A DNA stretch of 64,000 bases from Paracentrotus lividus (Eukaryota; Echinodermata; Echinoidea; Camarodonta; Echinidae). A program made the position numbers and the translations under genes. The DNA is taken from assembly GCA_940671915.1 (NCBI GenBank), contig CALNVZ010002065.1, forward strand, positions 59,656 through 123,655. The letters run 5' to 3'. The notes below the pieces were generated by a model. It made no database searches. It saw only the letters and a list, made by a program, of their open reading frames with translations, and was not told where the DNA came from. Of the stretch, positions 1 through 11,505 are shown in pieces (positions within the stretch are counted from its first letter, which is position 1; each line of letters begins with the position of its first letter).

Positions 1-519
1 TTGATGTTCAACGATGTTTGCAGATTCTGAGCAGAATTACCATCCAGTATTTGATATCTTCTCCAAAGTAATTGCCACATGGATTTTCTCATACATGGCT
101 AGATGTATTTAGCCAATTTTACATCAATCTGCACACATTAAAATCAAAGTGTTGGAAACAATTCTTATTGATTGAACATGACATAATATTTGGAAATAAT
201 GAATATATACAGCCTTTGTTTAGTACGCTGATATGGCTGCAACAAGGAGACAATTATATTCGCTTGATCAGCTGCTTCATTCATTCGAAGACTGAGAAAT
301 GGCTTAGTATTGGCTTGACTCCTACATTTTACTTTGGGAATCGCTTTCAGTGTGTGTTGGTGCAATGATAATTTAACTTTGAAGCAAATCCTCACATATA
401 CTAGGTAGTGTCCCTTCTGTAATCATTTGCTGGCCTCATCATTGAAATTCTTTACAAAATCTATGAATATTCAACTTAGTGAACCCAGATCATCAAACTT
501 CTTCTCCTTCAAGTACATG
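1..519. other. non-coding stretch, no recognisable gene
   Basis: AT-rich sequence. Short open frames exist on both strands but none resembles a known domain or shows low-complexity-free coding character. I see nothing further in it. Confidence 0.6.
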
Positions 520-521
520 TA

Positions 522-1505
522 GGGTACATGCAGGTAATTGGACCCCCTAAGCTCATTTGCATAATTTGCATAAAATTACGAAGATGAACACCAGTCTAAT
601 CTTTGTTTATAATGAATCAATAACTACTGCTCAAACTTTTTAATTGTGAAAAAAACAATTATCACCAACCCCCGCTTCTGCAATATTCAAATGTTGACGT
701 CATTACCAAAGTGCCCGTATTACCTGCATGTGCAGGTAATATGGGACATGTATTTAATGTACGTTTTAAAAACTACAATTACTCTACCATGCTGAAATTT
801 TGCTTAAAATGTTGAAAATCATTAACTTTAAGATATAATTTGAAATTATAAGGCCCTTCAGTAAAACCGTTTGATTATATATTTCATTGTTATGTATTTT
901 GTATATTATTTCTTTTTTAATATTATTTTAATATTATTGTCATTATACAAGTCATATAGGCCTACAATAAGTTATTTATATTAATTATATACTGTGAATA
1001 TACCCTAAAATATCGTAGCAAAGAGATTGATGCCTCATGCCAATACTAAGTACCAGAATCATTTTCGCCATTTTGGATGTCCCATATTACCTGCACTAAT
1101 GTTGCTGTGTCAGGCAAGCATTTAATGCAACATTGCACCCCTTCACTGAAACAAATTGACCTGTACACGCTAGTATGATCAAAATGAAACTATAAGCTTA
1201 CTAAATATACAAAACAATTGAGGTTACCCCCTCAAACACTCTTTCACCATCACATTCTGTGAAATATCAAATTTTACATCAGGGTAAAAAAATGCCGTAA
1301 GTTTTACCTACCTTTTTGGTTTTCAGCAATTTTCTCAGAGAAATTTTGGCATTAGATGCTCTCACGACGATATATTTACGTATACAGTGCATATGAACAA
1401 CATTATGGTGCTCACACCGGTCATCGGTCACCGGTCGACGGTCACGACATGATTTGCTTCAGGTGTCCCATATAACCTGCCGTCCCATATTACCTGCATG
1501 TACCC
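522..1505. mobile_element. TA-flanked non-autonomous DNA transposon (about 984 bp)
   Basis: The left end GGGTACATGCAGGTAAT and the right end ATTACCTGCATGTACCC are inverted repeats, and each is bordered by a TA dinucleotide (520-521 and 1506-1507), as in Tc1/mariner-type insertions. Inside, the same word recurs: a near-perfect palindrome ATTACCTGCA..TGCAGGTAAT at about 719-740 and further copies of CCCATATTACCTGC near 1079 and 1470-1498. No transposase frame is present, so it would need enzyme from elsewhere. The superfamily assignment rests only on the TA duplication. Confidence 0.65.
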
Positions 1506-1507
1506 TA

Positions 1508-1965
1508 TATATACAGGAGACACACTCCTGGGTGGTCACTGGTGCCTCAATTTCTTAATATTTATTGTACAGTACCACCGTACCTTGTATTGAGTATGTT
1601 TTTTTGATGCATTTATTCTGTTCTTACATGTGTAGAATGTTCTGATCATTATATTGTAAAATTCAGCTTTTTGTGTACATATTGCCATAATGGACGTGCT
1701 TGGGTTCTTATAAGAAGCCCCTATTAAAATGAATATGTATAACACAAATTTGAGGACTTGAATCCTGATATAATCTATCAAGGCTCATGACAAACCAGGA
1801 CTCCAGATTTCATGAAACATACTTTAATAGCATAATTTTTTGCACAGGTCTGTTTAAATTTTAAGGTTGTCCAGTCTTTTCATGTAAATTTGGCTGAAAC
1901 ATGTACCGGGTAGTCATGTGATGTAATGATGATAGATCGGTTGGACATCCTTGTACTATCTTCCT
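1508..1965. other. non-coding stretch
   Basis: No gene or repeat structure that I can support; an 81-codon open frame on the minus strand has no recognisable features. Confidence 0.5.
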
Positions 1966-1969
1966 TTAA

Positions 1970-2141
1970 CCACTTGGCTGCGGACCACATAATATTACGT
2001 GCTTGCCATTTGTACACTGTGGGCGAACCACGTAATATTAGGTGCTCATGCTATTGTCTTGAGCTTTGTCTGCTTTGACACACCTGCGCCACGCTTGTCA
2101 TACCTGTACTGTGCAACTAGCACCATGCAGCAGTCAAGTGG
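1970..2141. mobile_element. short MITE with TTAA target duplications
   Basis: A 172-bp segment starts CCACTTGGCTGC and ends GCAGTCAAGTGG in inverted orientation. TTAA lies directly outside each end (1966-1969, 2142-2145). TTAA duplications are typical of the piggyBac and Kolobok superfamilies. Two internal copies of CCACGTAATATTA-like sequence (about 1984 and 2028) are separated by roughly 45 bp. No coding capacity. Confidence 0.7.
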
Positions 2142-2145
2142 TTAA

Positions 2146-2930
2146 AATGTTTGGGATGGGAGGGGGTGCAGATATTGTTCCAAGATTTCCTTTCAATGCT
2201 GTAAACTGTTTTGATTCCTATAATATCAAAGTTCACAAAAGTTATCTCTTAAATATACCTTGATAACTAATAATATGCTGAGATCAATCTTCTTTGTGTA
2301 ATACAATTAGAATTCTATTGTGATTATTTCCAGTAATCAAATGTCTATACCACTATTTTTTATTCTGGGAATACTGTACTTGTGGAAATATTTATAGTAC
2401 ATTATTTTTTCAAGAACATGTGCACATGTTTGATATATGTTATCATAGGAGTAGACTCTTTCAACAACTATGTTCAGTAATCTTTTTAACACAAATTATT
2501 TATATTGATGCATAGTGTATTTTTGTTAGCCTTAGTCAAAGAATTAGTAGATGAATTGCAGTATGATAGAAATTTGGACTTACAACTACATAATTGCCAC
2601 ACGACATATAACTGAATCCTTGTGAATCATAAAAATAATAAATCAGAACTAAAGTAATAATTCAAACTGTCCTATTTCATTTATATTTTTACATTGCCAA
2701 ATAATATTGCATTCTGTTTTGCATAAAATATAAATAAAGGATTGTAACCTTGATCTTATAAATACTTTTTAACATCAATTCAATATTTGAATACATTGTA
2801 GAACATTGTGTGAAATTGAATGTGCATGTATGTTTGATTGTATCGATAACTAGTGTGGATAGGTGTTTTTTTTAGCGTGTCTGGTTATTTCAAGTGCATA
2901 ATATAGTCCATGTATTCAAGGTGATTTTTA
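2146..2930. other. AT-rich non-coding stretch
   Basis: Long runs of A/T-rich unique-looking sequence with no convincing open frame, repeat or RNA gene. Confidence 0.6.
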
Positions 2931-2932
2931 AC

Positions 2933-3365
2933 TGGTGGGAAAGTTGTCCCAGTTCAAATGTTACTGGTCCAATTTGACCAGTTGAATTCTTACTGGTCCA
3001 GTTGAAATGTTACTGGTCCAGTTGAATTGTTACTGGTCCAATTGAATTGTTACTGGTCAAATCCAACTGGTCTGGACCAGTAACAATTCAACTGGTCAAA
3101 TCCAACTGGTCTGGACCAGTAACAATTCAACTGGTCAAATCCAACTGGTCTGGACCAGTAACAATTCAACTGGTCAAATCCAACTGGACCAGTTGATTTT
3201 CAACTGGACCAGTAACAATCCAACTGGTGAAATTCAACTGGACCAGTTGATTTGTTACTGGTCCAGTTAAAAATCAACTGGTAAATCCAACTGGACCAGT
3301 TTTCACTTTCCAGGGTACACCAGTTGGCTTCAACTGGTTCAACTGGTCTGGTTTCAACTGGTTTT
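2933..3365. repeat. ACTGG minisatellite with inverted symmetry
   Basis: The block is made of ACTGGTCCAGTTG words. The left part repeats TTACTGGTCCAGTTGAA in units of about 18-20 bp; the middle repeats a 39-bp unit (CCAACTGGTCTGGACCAGTA plus a tail) about three times; the right part carries the same words in reverse complement. The two halves could therefore pair as a hairpin. Its right end forms the 3' end of the zinc-knuckle reading frame on the minus strand. Confidence 0.85.
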
Positions 3366-4089
3366 TCCTTCTGGGTTCCCCTTCAGCTTCAGGTTGTAGC
3401 ATTGCGACTTCTTGATCACGATCGTCGTTATGATCATTAGCAGCCGCGTCGTTCGTTGCCAGGGCGTTACGTAATACCTTGGAGCCTTCGGGACACTTAC
3501 TTTGGATATGACCAGATTCCTTGCATTGTTTGCATCGTATTTCATTCGTGCACGTTGTCACATGATGCCCTGCTTGTAGGCATCTTGAACATGTCGCACT
3601 TAAAGGCTGACCTAGATGGTAGATGCGAGCAACGAAAGAGCTTAGAAGAACCAACTTACGTGGAAGAGGATGAGATGGTGGTCGAATATGAAGAACACGA
3701 TCTCCATTCAGGCAGCTGGGCAGCTGCCCGTTCACTCTCAATTTCTGCCGCACGATGGCGCCGCTAATCTCGTATTTCCGTGCTTGCAACTCTGTTCTGA
3801 TCACATCGTCCCAAATCGATAACGGAATGTCTTCAATCGTTACCCTTGTCATCCCTGTTATCCCTTTGGATATCAAGCAAAGACGTTCTTTCGGGCAGGT
3901 CAGATAAATTCGCCATAGACTGCGAATTCGTTGAATTTTCCCCCTATCCGCCTTTGGCAAGGGCCATTTACAGCTCCTCACCATTAAGCGCTTTCTTAGT
4001 AGTGTCTCGTACATCATTCTTACGTAGAAAAACCGGTTACGGCCCTGTTGGTAGAAACGAGTCGGGGCGTGGCGCCGATTTCTCCGCAT
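3274..4089 (-). CDS. CCHC zinc-knuckle gag/ORF1-like protein
   Basis: About 271 residues from the first ATG. An upstream in-frame GTG at 4119 is not a likely eukaryotic start, and a TGA stop precedes it. Two CX2CX4HX4C zinc knuckles are visible at residues 167-180 (CSRCLQAGHHVTTC) and 186-199 (CKQCKESGHIQSKC). They follow a basic N-terminus and a region with CLNGDRVLHI and PLPRKL. This arrangement matches the nucleic-acid-binding ORF1/gag proteins of invertebrate non-LTR elements (TX1/ZCCHC3-like), which coat the element's RNA. No reverse transcriptase lies nearby, so it is an orphan fragment or a domesticated gene. The C-terminal 30 or so residues (KNQLKPDQLNQLKP) are encoded by the adjacent ACTGG minisatellite, so the natural C-terminus has probably been replaced. 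Expression is unproven. Confidence 0.65.
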   Translation of the reverse strand: MRRNRRHAPTRFYQQGRNRFFYVRMMYETLLRKRLMVRSCKWPLPKADRGKIQRIRSLWRIYLTCPKERLCLISKGITGMTRVTIEDIPLSIWDDVIRTELQARKYEISGAIVRQKLRVNGQLPSCLNGDRVLHIRPPSHPLPRKLVLLSSFVARIYHLGQPLSATCSRCLQAGHHVTTCTNEIRCKQCKESGHIQSKCPEGSKVLRNALATNDAAANDHNDDRDQEVAMLQPEAEGEPRRKNQLKPDQLNQLKPTGVPWKVKTGPVGFTS

Positions 4090-4119
4090 ACATAGTTGCA
4101 ATGTAAACAGTTTACTCAC

Positions 4120-5349
4120 ATTAATTGCTGGGTTTTCGGAGACGTGTGTTCATTTAGTCTAGCAGAATAACCCACAACAATGATTAAAGTAACTTCTGCA
4201 GCTTTTAGTTCTGAAAACACAGACGATGTTCAGGATATTTCACGATTTTGAGCTGAAATTTCGGGAGAAGGCAAAAACAAGCGTCGTAACACTTGAAGCG
4301 CCCTCTATGCTTTCCAAGTATGGTTTTCACTCTTCACTTCATTTTTTTTACAGAGCACACTTCACACATTAAAGTACAACAATCAAAAACATTTCCTCCA
4401 ATATTTGCATTGACGCTACAGCGACAATGTTATGTTATCTTTTTAAATTCCTATTCTGTCATCTTCTTCTTTTTCTTCAACAAAATGATATATTCATTTA
4501 ACACGTGATCCTTTTTTTTTTATTTATTTCTCTCCAGGTCCCATCACTTGTCCAAATTCGGGCCATCTGAAAGCTATTCTTTCAGCCTTAATATCTCCAT
4601 TATCTTAGATGCTACAGACTTTTCACAAAATTCATTAAATAGACCATGAATGAACCTTTGAAATGCATCCAACAACTTTTTAGTTAAAAAACGTCTTCAT
4701 ATTCTAAATTCAACGAAAAAATCAACTCGTTATGAAATCCAAAATCTTGACTAAAAACACGCAAAAATGGCTATAACTTTTTCAAATCAATTTCATTTTG
4801 CGTCAAATTTACAGGGCATGTTTTTCTAATAACTGTGCACACACTCCAGATGTTTTACGCTCAAGTAAATACGCACAATACAAATAGCGCCCTCTAAAGT
4901 TTCAAAAGTATCAATACATTTCACAACAATCTGCCAATTTGTGTAAAATTTGATGACGTCTCAAAAACGTAATAGACAAACAATAGAGAATTTACTATGC
5001 ATTACATAACAAGGCATTACGTCATTGTCGTTTGCTTATGACATTGACAATACCATGACTGCCATGAAATTTCCTTTCCATTGATACCATATAAAATATA
5101 TGTTGTCGTTCAAAATTATGAGTAAATCACTTTTTGTAGGAACCATTATACCCGCTTGCCTAATAACTGCAAATTTGACATAGCCATATGCACGCAGGAT
5201 AATATGGAAAGCGAAGTTTTCCAAATTGCGGAGTAGTACACAAACCGTACAGTTCTTGTACATGAACATTAAAAGGTTATTTCCGCGTTTCCAAATAACT
5301 TTCAAAAAAATATAATATATACATTTATATAATACTTGAAAACATGAGT
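4120..5349. other. non-coding stretch
   Basis: No recognisable gene. A 130-codon minus-strand frame (5036-5428) is rich in residues typical of translated AT-rich DNA and shows no domain. Confidence 0.55.
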
Positions 5350-5353
5350 TTAA

Positions 5354-5665
5354 AGACGGGGAATCTTCAGCTTCCATGGGTAATATGACACCATGGATGT
5401 TTATCCAGTAACAGGTGTCACCCATCACCTGACCACTGCCAGACTATGTAATGCTTTGTATATTCCACCCATCCCTCCATCTGGTAAAGGCATTAAATCT
5501 CACTTTCCCTGGCCGATCATTCCCGAAGCTTTCCAGGGTGGGACAGATTGTTTTGCTGTGGTCAAGAAATTTACCTTCAAGACAAGATACCCCATGTGCT
5601 TTTCACCAAGTCTGGGGTCAGCAAATGTTGATCAACTCCCCATGAAAACTCATGGTTCCCCGTCT
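5354..5665. mobile_element. 312-bp MITE with TTAA target duplications
   Basis: The ends AGACGGGGAATC and its complement (TTCCCCGTCT) form a short inverted repeat. TTAA stands outside both ends (5350-5353, 5666-5669). This is the second TTAA-flanked insertion in the window but its ends differ from the 1970-2141 element, so it is a separate family. An open frame that crosses it is not convincing. Confidence 0.65.
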
Positions 5666-5669
5666 TTAA

Positions 5670-6780
5670 GGCATCAATGCACGTACATCGTTCCTGTTAG
5701 CAATTGCAGTTCTAGTTTACATTTGTTATTATTTTGCCAATTTTCTTGACTCTTTTGACCCAGCAACTTGTGTCTCATTTTGATATCACGAGTCACATCA
5801 ATTCATGTATTTATCGATTTATCTAAAAAGGACGCAAATTTTAAGGAAGCACAAAGCTTATGTTGTGCTAAAATATTGAATACAACAAAGACAGCAGCTT
5901 AAAACAGAGAATTATTATTTCTCCGCCGAAGTATTTCATTAAAATAATAATTTTAAAAAAGGCCTTTTTAATACGGAGTGATGGATATACTGCTACCTGA
6001 AATATTCAAGCAAACAAGAATAAAACAAAACATACTATACATGGCAACAATGTAGGCTTTGTTTCGTGTTTATAAATTAGACAAAATTATCTGAAATTTA
6101 TAGGGTATAAAGAACCGACTCCCCCAAAATGAAGCTTTACAATAAATATGTTGAGTTATACTTACAAAAGCTACTGTACTGTAGACGTAGGATGTTTTTA
6201 GTTGAGGGAAACAAGTATCTCAGAATCACTGTTTTACGTTGTGAATACAAAGTTTGTAGTCGAAATAAAATTGAGTACCATTACATTCCACTGCCAAGGA
6301 AATTGTGGGCGGTCAGGAGCTAGTGAAGCTATGCAAATGTAACAAACCCTGCCCCCAAGCTGTTTGGGGCCACGCTGTTACTAAATCGGCACTTGTGATT
6401 ATGCCCCGCTACAGTCTGTATCAATAAAAATAATACAAGCGAGAAACACGTTATAATTTATCGTATTAAGATCAATCACAACCAGGTATACTGATTTTTA
6501 TTTTCCACATGCAAGAAAATCAGACTTGATTCTCCCTGCGTCTTTTTATTTTATTTCTTTTAAAGGTTAGTTTTCTACACTCCATACCTTCATTTCGCCT
6601 GTCTTCATGTCTATGGCATTGAGAAGAATTTGAATATACTAGGACCAAACGATCATCACTCCGTGCAGTTCATTATTCGCATAATACGGACAAAGGAAGG
6701 TTGTATGCAGTTGCGAGTTTTTCTCTTTTATTTTATTTTATTTTGTTTTATTTATTATTATCACGCCAACCGGGTGACAA
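5670..6780. other. non-coding stretch
   Basis: Mixed AT-rich sequence with no supportable gene; a T-rich tract precedes the poly-G run. Confidence 0.55.
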
Positions 6781-6784
6781 TCGC

Positions 6785-6812
6785 GGGGGGGGGGGGGGGG
6801 GGGGGGGGGGGG
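6785..6812. repeat. 28-base poly-G run
   Basis: An uninterrupted G run is followed by a T run, then at 6911-6966 by several C runs. A homopolymer this long could form a G-quadruplex; its exact length may also be a sequencing or assembly uncertainty. Confidence 0.9.
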
Positions 6813-6969
6813 AGGCGATTTTTTTTTTCAACTACAAAGAAGGAGATCATGATGTATTGGCCACAGAGGTAGGCTTTACCCTTTCACTCGGACGGTTATC
6901 CATCGAGTTCCTCCCCCCCCCCGGGGGAGGCAGCTAGCCAATCGCCCCAACCCCACCCCCCCCCCGCCC

Positions 6970-7695
6970 CGACCCACACCTGACATACTAGAATCCTTTC
7001 AGAAGATTTCATACCTAAATTATTTTCCCTATCGTGCTTGTACCATTTCATTTATTGTACCTTTTTTTATACAGCCTGTATAAATATCATAAAACGAGAA
7101 CTTTGCTCCATGACATCATTTTTCATTGGAGACATAAATTAAGCTGTGCACAAACATGTTCCCCTTTTGGGTCGTGCAATAGATAGACCGCGGGCCGATA
7201 ACCCGCAGTGTCTTGTATGGGATGATGAGTTTAAAAGTTATCTAGGGGTCCAAAGGTCAAATGATATGGGTCCATATTCATCATTTTTCTTACAGTGTTT
7301 GTGCAACTTTTTCTCTGCATTAGTGTTCATTGCAAGAGTGGGTAATACCAAGGGGATATTTCTTTACTTATTTTATTTATTTTTTATTTGTTTCAAATAT
7401 ATTCATTGATAAAACATGATTGCATATTATATTTAGGTTTTCTGCTTGAATAAAAGTTGAATAAATTGCACATTTTGCATTTACAATAAGAAAAATAACG
7501 ATTGTAAATCCGTTGTTATATATAATTTATTACGTTGAGTTAAAGCGGATTTGTGGAACGAAAATTTGATTTTTGAGAGTACCTGTTTAATTACACCAAA
7601 CCTTAACCAAAACAGTTTTGTTGTTAAGAGTTTACTAATAAATGAACAGTGTCGTGTATTTCGCCGTCAAAAGAGCAAAAAGGATTATTACTTGT
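6970..7695. other. non-coding stretch
   Basis: No recognisable gene, RNA or element ends. Confidence 0.55.
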
Positions 7696-7699
7696 TTCA

Positions 7700-7766
7700 A
7701 TTTATAAAAAAATTATGTATATATACATATATATATATATAAATATATACATATATATATATATAA

Positions 7767-7828
<62 letters not shown>
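7700..7828. repeat. (TA)n microsatellite with TACATATATA interruptions
   Basis: The first half has a higher-order unit (ATAAATATATACATATAT repeated), the second half is pure TA. Confidence 0.95.
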
Positions 7829-7829
<1 letters not shown>

Positions 7830-8615
7830 CCTAAACCCTACCTTAGCTGGACTTGCTTTAAAAAAACACATTACCTGGACTTGGATTTTATGTCGTCACA
7901 TATATTAAACTCGGCCACAATTAAAATGGCTCTTTGTTGAAGGACCACACCAATTTCATGAATTTTAAGTTTCTCATGCCAATAAAATATTTTTACCCTG
8001 AGTTAAAGATATGCACCTAATTTCCAAAATAATTTGTCCATTTAACGTGGTTCAACATAAAAATGGTATGTTAGCAGAACATGAATATGTCCAGCTAATG
8101 TCACTCAATACACCATATATACGCACTTGTGCGCGCGCCTGCGCGTGCTCCCCAGTCCCACATACAGATTTTAATGTAGGTACCATATGTTTCATTTTTT
8201 TTTTCAAATACTTTATACCAGAGTGTATTATCCCATTAACAAAACACTAATTGCATAAATCGATTCCCCAGATACATATTCACACTCTCATAATAAAGAT
8301 ATATATTTCAGATTTTACAAAAAGGGTAAGAATATCACAGTCCTCATAATGTAATAATTTACATCGTGCATGATATGCACAATCATTTTTAAACCACCGA
8401 TTAATGTACTTGTGTAGGGCCAAACAAAATCTGTGTATTTCTGAGTAAATTTTGGTGCCTTATCTTTTCCAATACCGTGCAACTCGTCTTCTAAACAAAA
8501 CGATTTCTAACATAAGTTTGGGTCTAAACATTAAGTGGACATGTATATGTCCTGCTAATGTAAAATACCTCCTAATGTACGTTTTCGAAGCAGGCAAAGA
8601 CCACCTAAGGTAGGC
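7830..8615. other. non-coding stretch
   Basis: AT-rich with one GC-rich CGCGCGCC-like patch near 8133. No gene recognised. Confidence 0.55.
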
Positions 8616-8617
8616 CT

Positions 8618-8618
8618 T

Positions 8619-8663
<45 letters not shown>
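8618..8663. repeat. (AT)n microsatellite
   Basis: Uninterrupted dinucleotide repeat. Confidence 0.95.
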
Positions 8664-8666
<3 letters not shown>

Positions 8667-8760
8667 AAATGAATTCTGCGTCGGTTTTATGTTACCAAAC
8701 TAAAAAGAAATACAATTTGAATGAAAAACCGTAGAGACAAATTATTTTCCGATATTTCGA

Positions 8761-8761
<1 letters not shown>

Positions 8762-8855
<94 letters not shown>
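8762..8855. repeat. (TA)n microsatellite with a short (CA) core
   Basis: Pure TA repeat interrupted once by ACACACAC near 8821. Confidence 0.95.
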
Positions 8856-8857
<2 letters not shown>

Positions 8858-9084
8858 CCGTCTGCTCATGAACAGTCGTGTTTTTTTGTCTGTTTCAGAA
8901 ACGGATTTTGAATGCATCTTTTTGTCACACCATGAGCACTGACGAAGAGTGTGACTTTGCCTTTCAGTTTTGAGAGCTATTCTCCTTTTTATCATAAAAT
9001 CTATGATTTTATGTTTTTGGCATTCTTCTTTATCAACTGTGATTCATGTATTTTACAGATGCCAAGCAGACAATTTGTTCATTT

Positions 9085-9087
<3 letters not shown>

Positions 9088-9139
<52 letters not shown>
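9088..9139. repeat. (TA)n microsatellite
   Basis: It ends exactly at the left terminus of the fold-back MITE at 9140, and the MITE has TA next to both ends, so the element probably used this tract as a target. Confidence 0.9.
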
Positions 9140-9141
<2 letters not shown>

Positions 9142-9985
9142 GAGTGAGTCAAAAAAAACTTTACACCTAGAAAAATGTCAATAAAAAGAAAACCAATTTT
9201 ATAAACCCCAAATTATTTTAGATATTCTGAAAGAGTAACTCCTCCCGCATGATCTGGTACCATTTTTTGTGTGGTATGTCTTTACGCTTGGATGAACATT
9301 ACGCATTGTTTGCGAACATGTCAATTCCGAATTGTGCCAGAATGGGAGTAAAATCGAAACAACAAAAAGCTAGAAAAAAGCAACTTCATCCTGATCAAAA
9401 TGGCATAACTTTTTAACAAAAATGTCTTCCGCTTAATAACTTGGCAGGGGTGTTGTTACACATATTGACTACATTTTGTATGAAAATTAGATTGACTCAT
9501 GAAGTAATGCACGTTTGAGTACACATTAAAGAGCAAATTGCCACTGACAGACCTAAAAAGGCCTCCTAATACTTTTGAAAAGTGATTATTTTGTCTTTGA
9601 CGTGTGCTTACTCATGCCTGATTCTACAGATCTATCTCATTTTCATACAAAATGTAGTCAATATGTGTACCAACATCCCTGCCAAGTTATTAAGCGGAAC
9701 ACATTTTCGTTAAAAAGTTATGTCATTTTAATCAGGATGAAGTTGCTTTTTTCTAGCTTTTTGTTGTTTTGACTTTACTCCCATTCTGGCACAATTCGAA
9801 ATTGACATGTTCGCAAACAATGCGTCGTGTTCATCCAAGCGTAAAGACATACCACACAAAAATAGTACCAGAAGATGCGGGAGGAGTTACTCTTTCAGGA
9901 TATGTAAAATAATTTTGGGTTTATAAATTGGTTTTCTTTTTATTGACATTTTTCTAGGTGTAAAGTTTTTTTTTGACTCACTCGG
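9140..9985. mobile_element. 846-bp fold-back mariner-like MITE
   Basis: The left end CCGAGTGAGTCAAAAAAA reappears in reverse complement at the right end (TTTTTTTGACTCACTCGG). The two arms match for roughly 280 bp or more inward, including the words AGAATGGGAGTAAAAT and GCAACTTCATCCTGAT. TA lies at both borders (9138-9139, 9986-9987). The element has no transposase and most of it could fold into a long hairpin. A truncated, inverted relative lies at 29842-30480. Confidence 0.8.
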
Positions 9986-10019
9986 TATATATATACCGTA
10001 TAAAATATGCGATTTCGTA

Positions 10020-10497
10020 TCAGAACAATTACCCCCCGGCAATTCCAACGGACAACTACCCCGGACAATACCCCCGAGGACAATTACCCCCCGGACAATT
10101 ACCCCCCGGACAATACCCCCCGGACAATTACCCCCCGGACAATTACCCCCGGACAATTTTACCCCCCGGAAATTACCTTCGGACAATTACCCCCCGAGGA
10201 CAATTACCCCCCAGACAATTACCCCCCGACAAATACCCCCCGGACAACTACCCCCTCACAGCATTGATGTTGGAATCAAGTAGCGCCGCATGTGAGTCTC
10301 GCTCGAAGGTTTTCGAATTATTTTCTACTCGACTTATCTTAATGAATTCTCTTTCTCTTTCTCTTTTATTTTCGTATCAGGACAACTACCCCAGGACAAT
10401 TACCCCCCGAGGACAATACCCCGAAACAATTACCCCCGGACAATAACCCCGAACAATTACCCCCCGAACAATAACCCCAAGGAAATTACCCTTACAA
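10020..10497. repeat. GGACAATTACCCCCC minisatellite
   Basis: Units of about 14-15 bp (GGACAATTACCCCCC with variants) form two blocks, about 10020-10258 and 10378-10497, separated by 119 bp of unrelated sequence. Each block is preceded by TTCGTATCAG, which suggests the whole block was duplicated. The minus strand is G-rich. The second block runs directly into the left terminus of the fold-back element at 10489. Confidence 0.9.
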
Positions 10498-10674
10498 AAA
10501 TGTCCTGTGGTATTCCTATGGTATTTTCTGAATGCCTGTGGTATTCATATGGTATTTCTGAATGTCCTGTGTTATTCCTATGGTATTTCTATGGTACAAT
10601 CAAATACCATAGAAGTACCATAGGGAAATACCACACAGGAAAAGGTACCATAAGAATACCATACAGCAGTGCTG

Positions 10675-11501
10675 TGTATTGGCAAAATACCATATGTATG
10701 GTATTGCTGTTGGTTTTGGCACAAATACATATGTATGGTATTGCTGTATGGTTTTTTGGAAAATACCATTTGTATGGTATTTCTGCATGGTTTCTGGCAC
10801 AAATACCATATGTATGATTTCTGTATGGTTTTTTAGCACAAATACCATATGTATGGTTTGTTGTATGGTTTTCTGGCACAAATACCATATGTATGGTATT
10901 GCTGTATGGTTTTCTGGCACAAATACCATATGTATGGTATTTTCTGTATGGTTTTTTGGCACAAATACCATATGTATGGTATTTCTGTATGGTTTTTTGG
11001 CACAAATACCAATGTATGGTTTTCTGTATGGTTTTTGGACAAATACCATATGTATGGTATTTCTGTATGTTTTTTGGCACAAATACCATATGTATGGTAT
11101 TTCTGTTATGGTTTTTGCACAAATACCATATGTATGGTTTTTGCTGTATGGTTTTTTGGCACAAATACCATATGTATGGTTTTGCTGTATGGTTTTTTTG
11201 GCACAAATACCAAATGTATGGTTTTGCGTTATGGTTTTTTGGCACAAATACCATTATGTATGGTATTCCTGTGATGGTTTTTTGGCACAAATACCATATG
11301 TATGGTATTTCTGTATGGCTTTTTGGCACTAATACCATATGTATGGTATTGCTGTATTTTTTTTTGGCCACAATACCAATGTATGGTATTGCTGTATGGT
11401 TTTTTTTGCACAAATACCATATGTATGGTATTGCTGTATGGGTTTTTTTTTGCACAATACCATATGTATGGTATTGCTTTTTTCTTTTTTTTTTTTTGCA
11501 C
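10675..11501. repeat. ~41-bp tandem array, left arm of fold-back copy 1
   Basis: About twenty units of GGCACAAATACCATATGTAT followed by GGTATTTCTGTATGGTTTTT. Each unit carries the imperfect palindrome ACCATATGTATGGT. Because 41 is not a multiple of three and the unit lacks stops in most frames, long spurious open frames (up to 304 codons) occur on both strands. One and a half more units continue at 12211-12271, after the nested MITE. Confidence 0.95.
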
Positions 11502-11505
11502 AAAT

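Noticed and set aside
5393..5749. 118-codon frame
   Set aside because: It lies mostly within a 312-bp MITE and runs out past its end; no recognisable feature.
9973..10446. 157-codon Asp-Asn-Tyr-Pro-rich frame
   Set aside because: It is the translation of the GGACAATTACCCCC minisatellite and is open in a second frame as well.
10589..11503. 304-codon and other long open frames on both strands in the fold-back arms (also 14401-15415 and 28168-29343)
   Set aside because: They consist of translated ~41-bp units (WYLCQKTIQQYHTYGIC-like) open in several frames at once; no start context or domain, and copy 2 also runs into unrelated core sequence.
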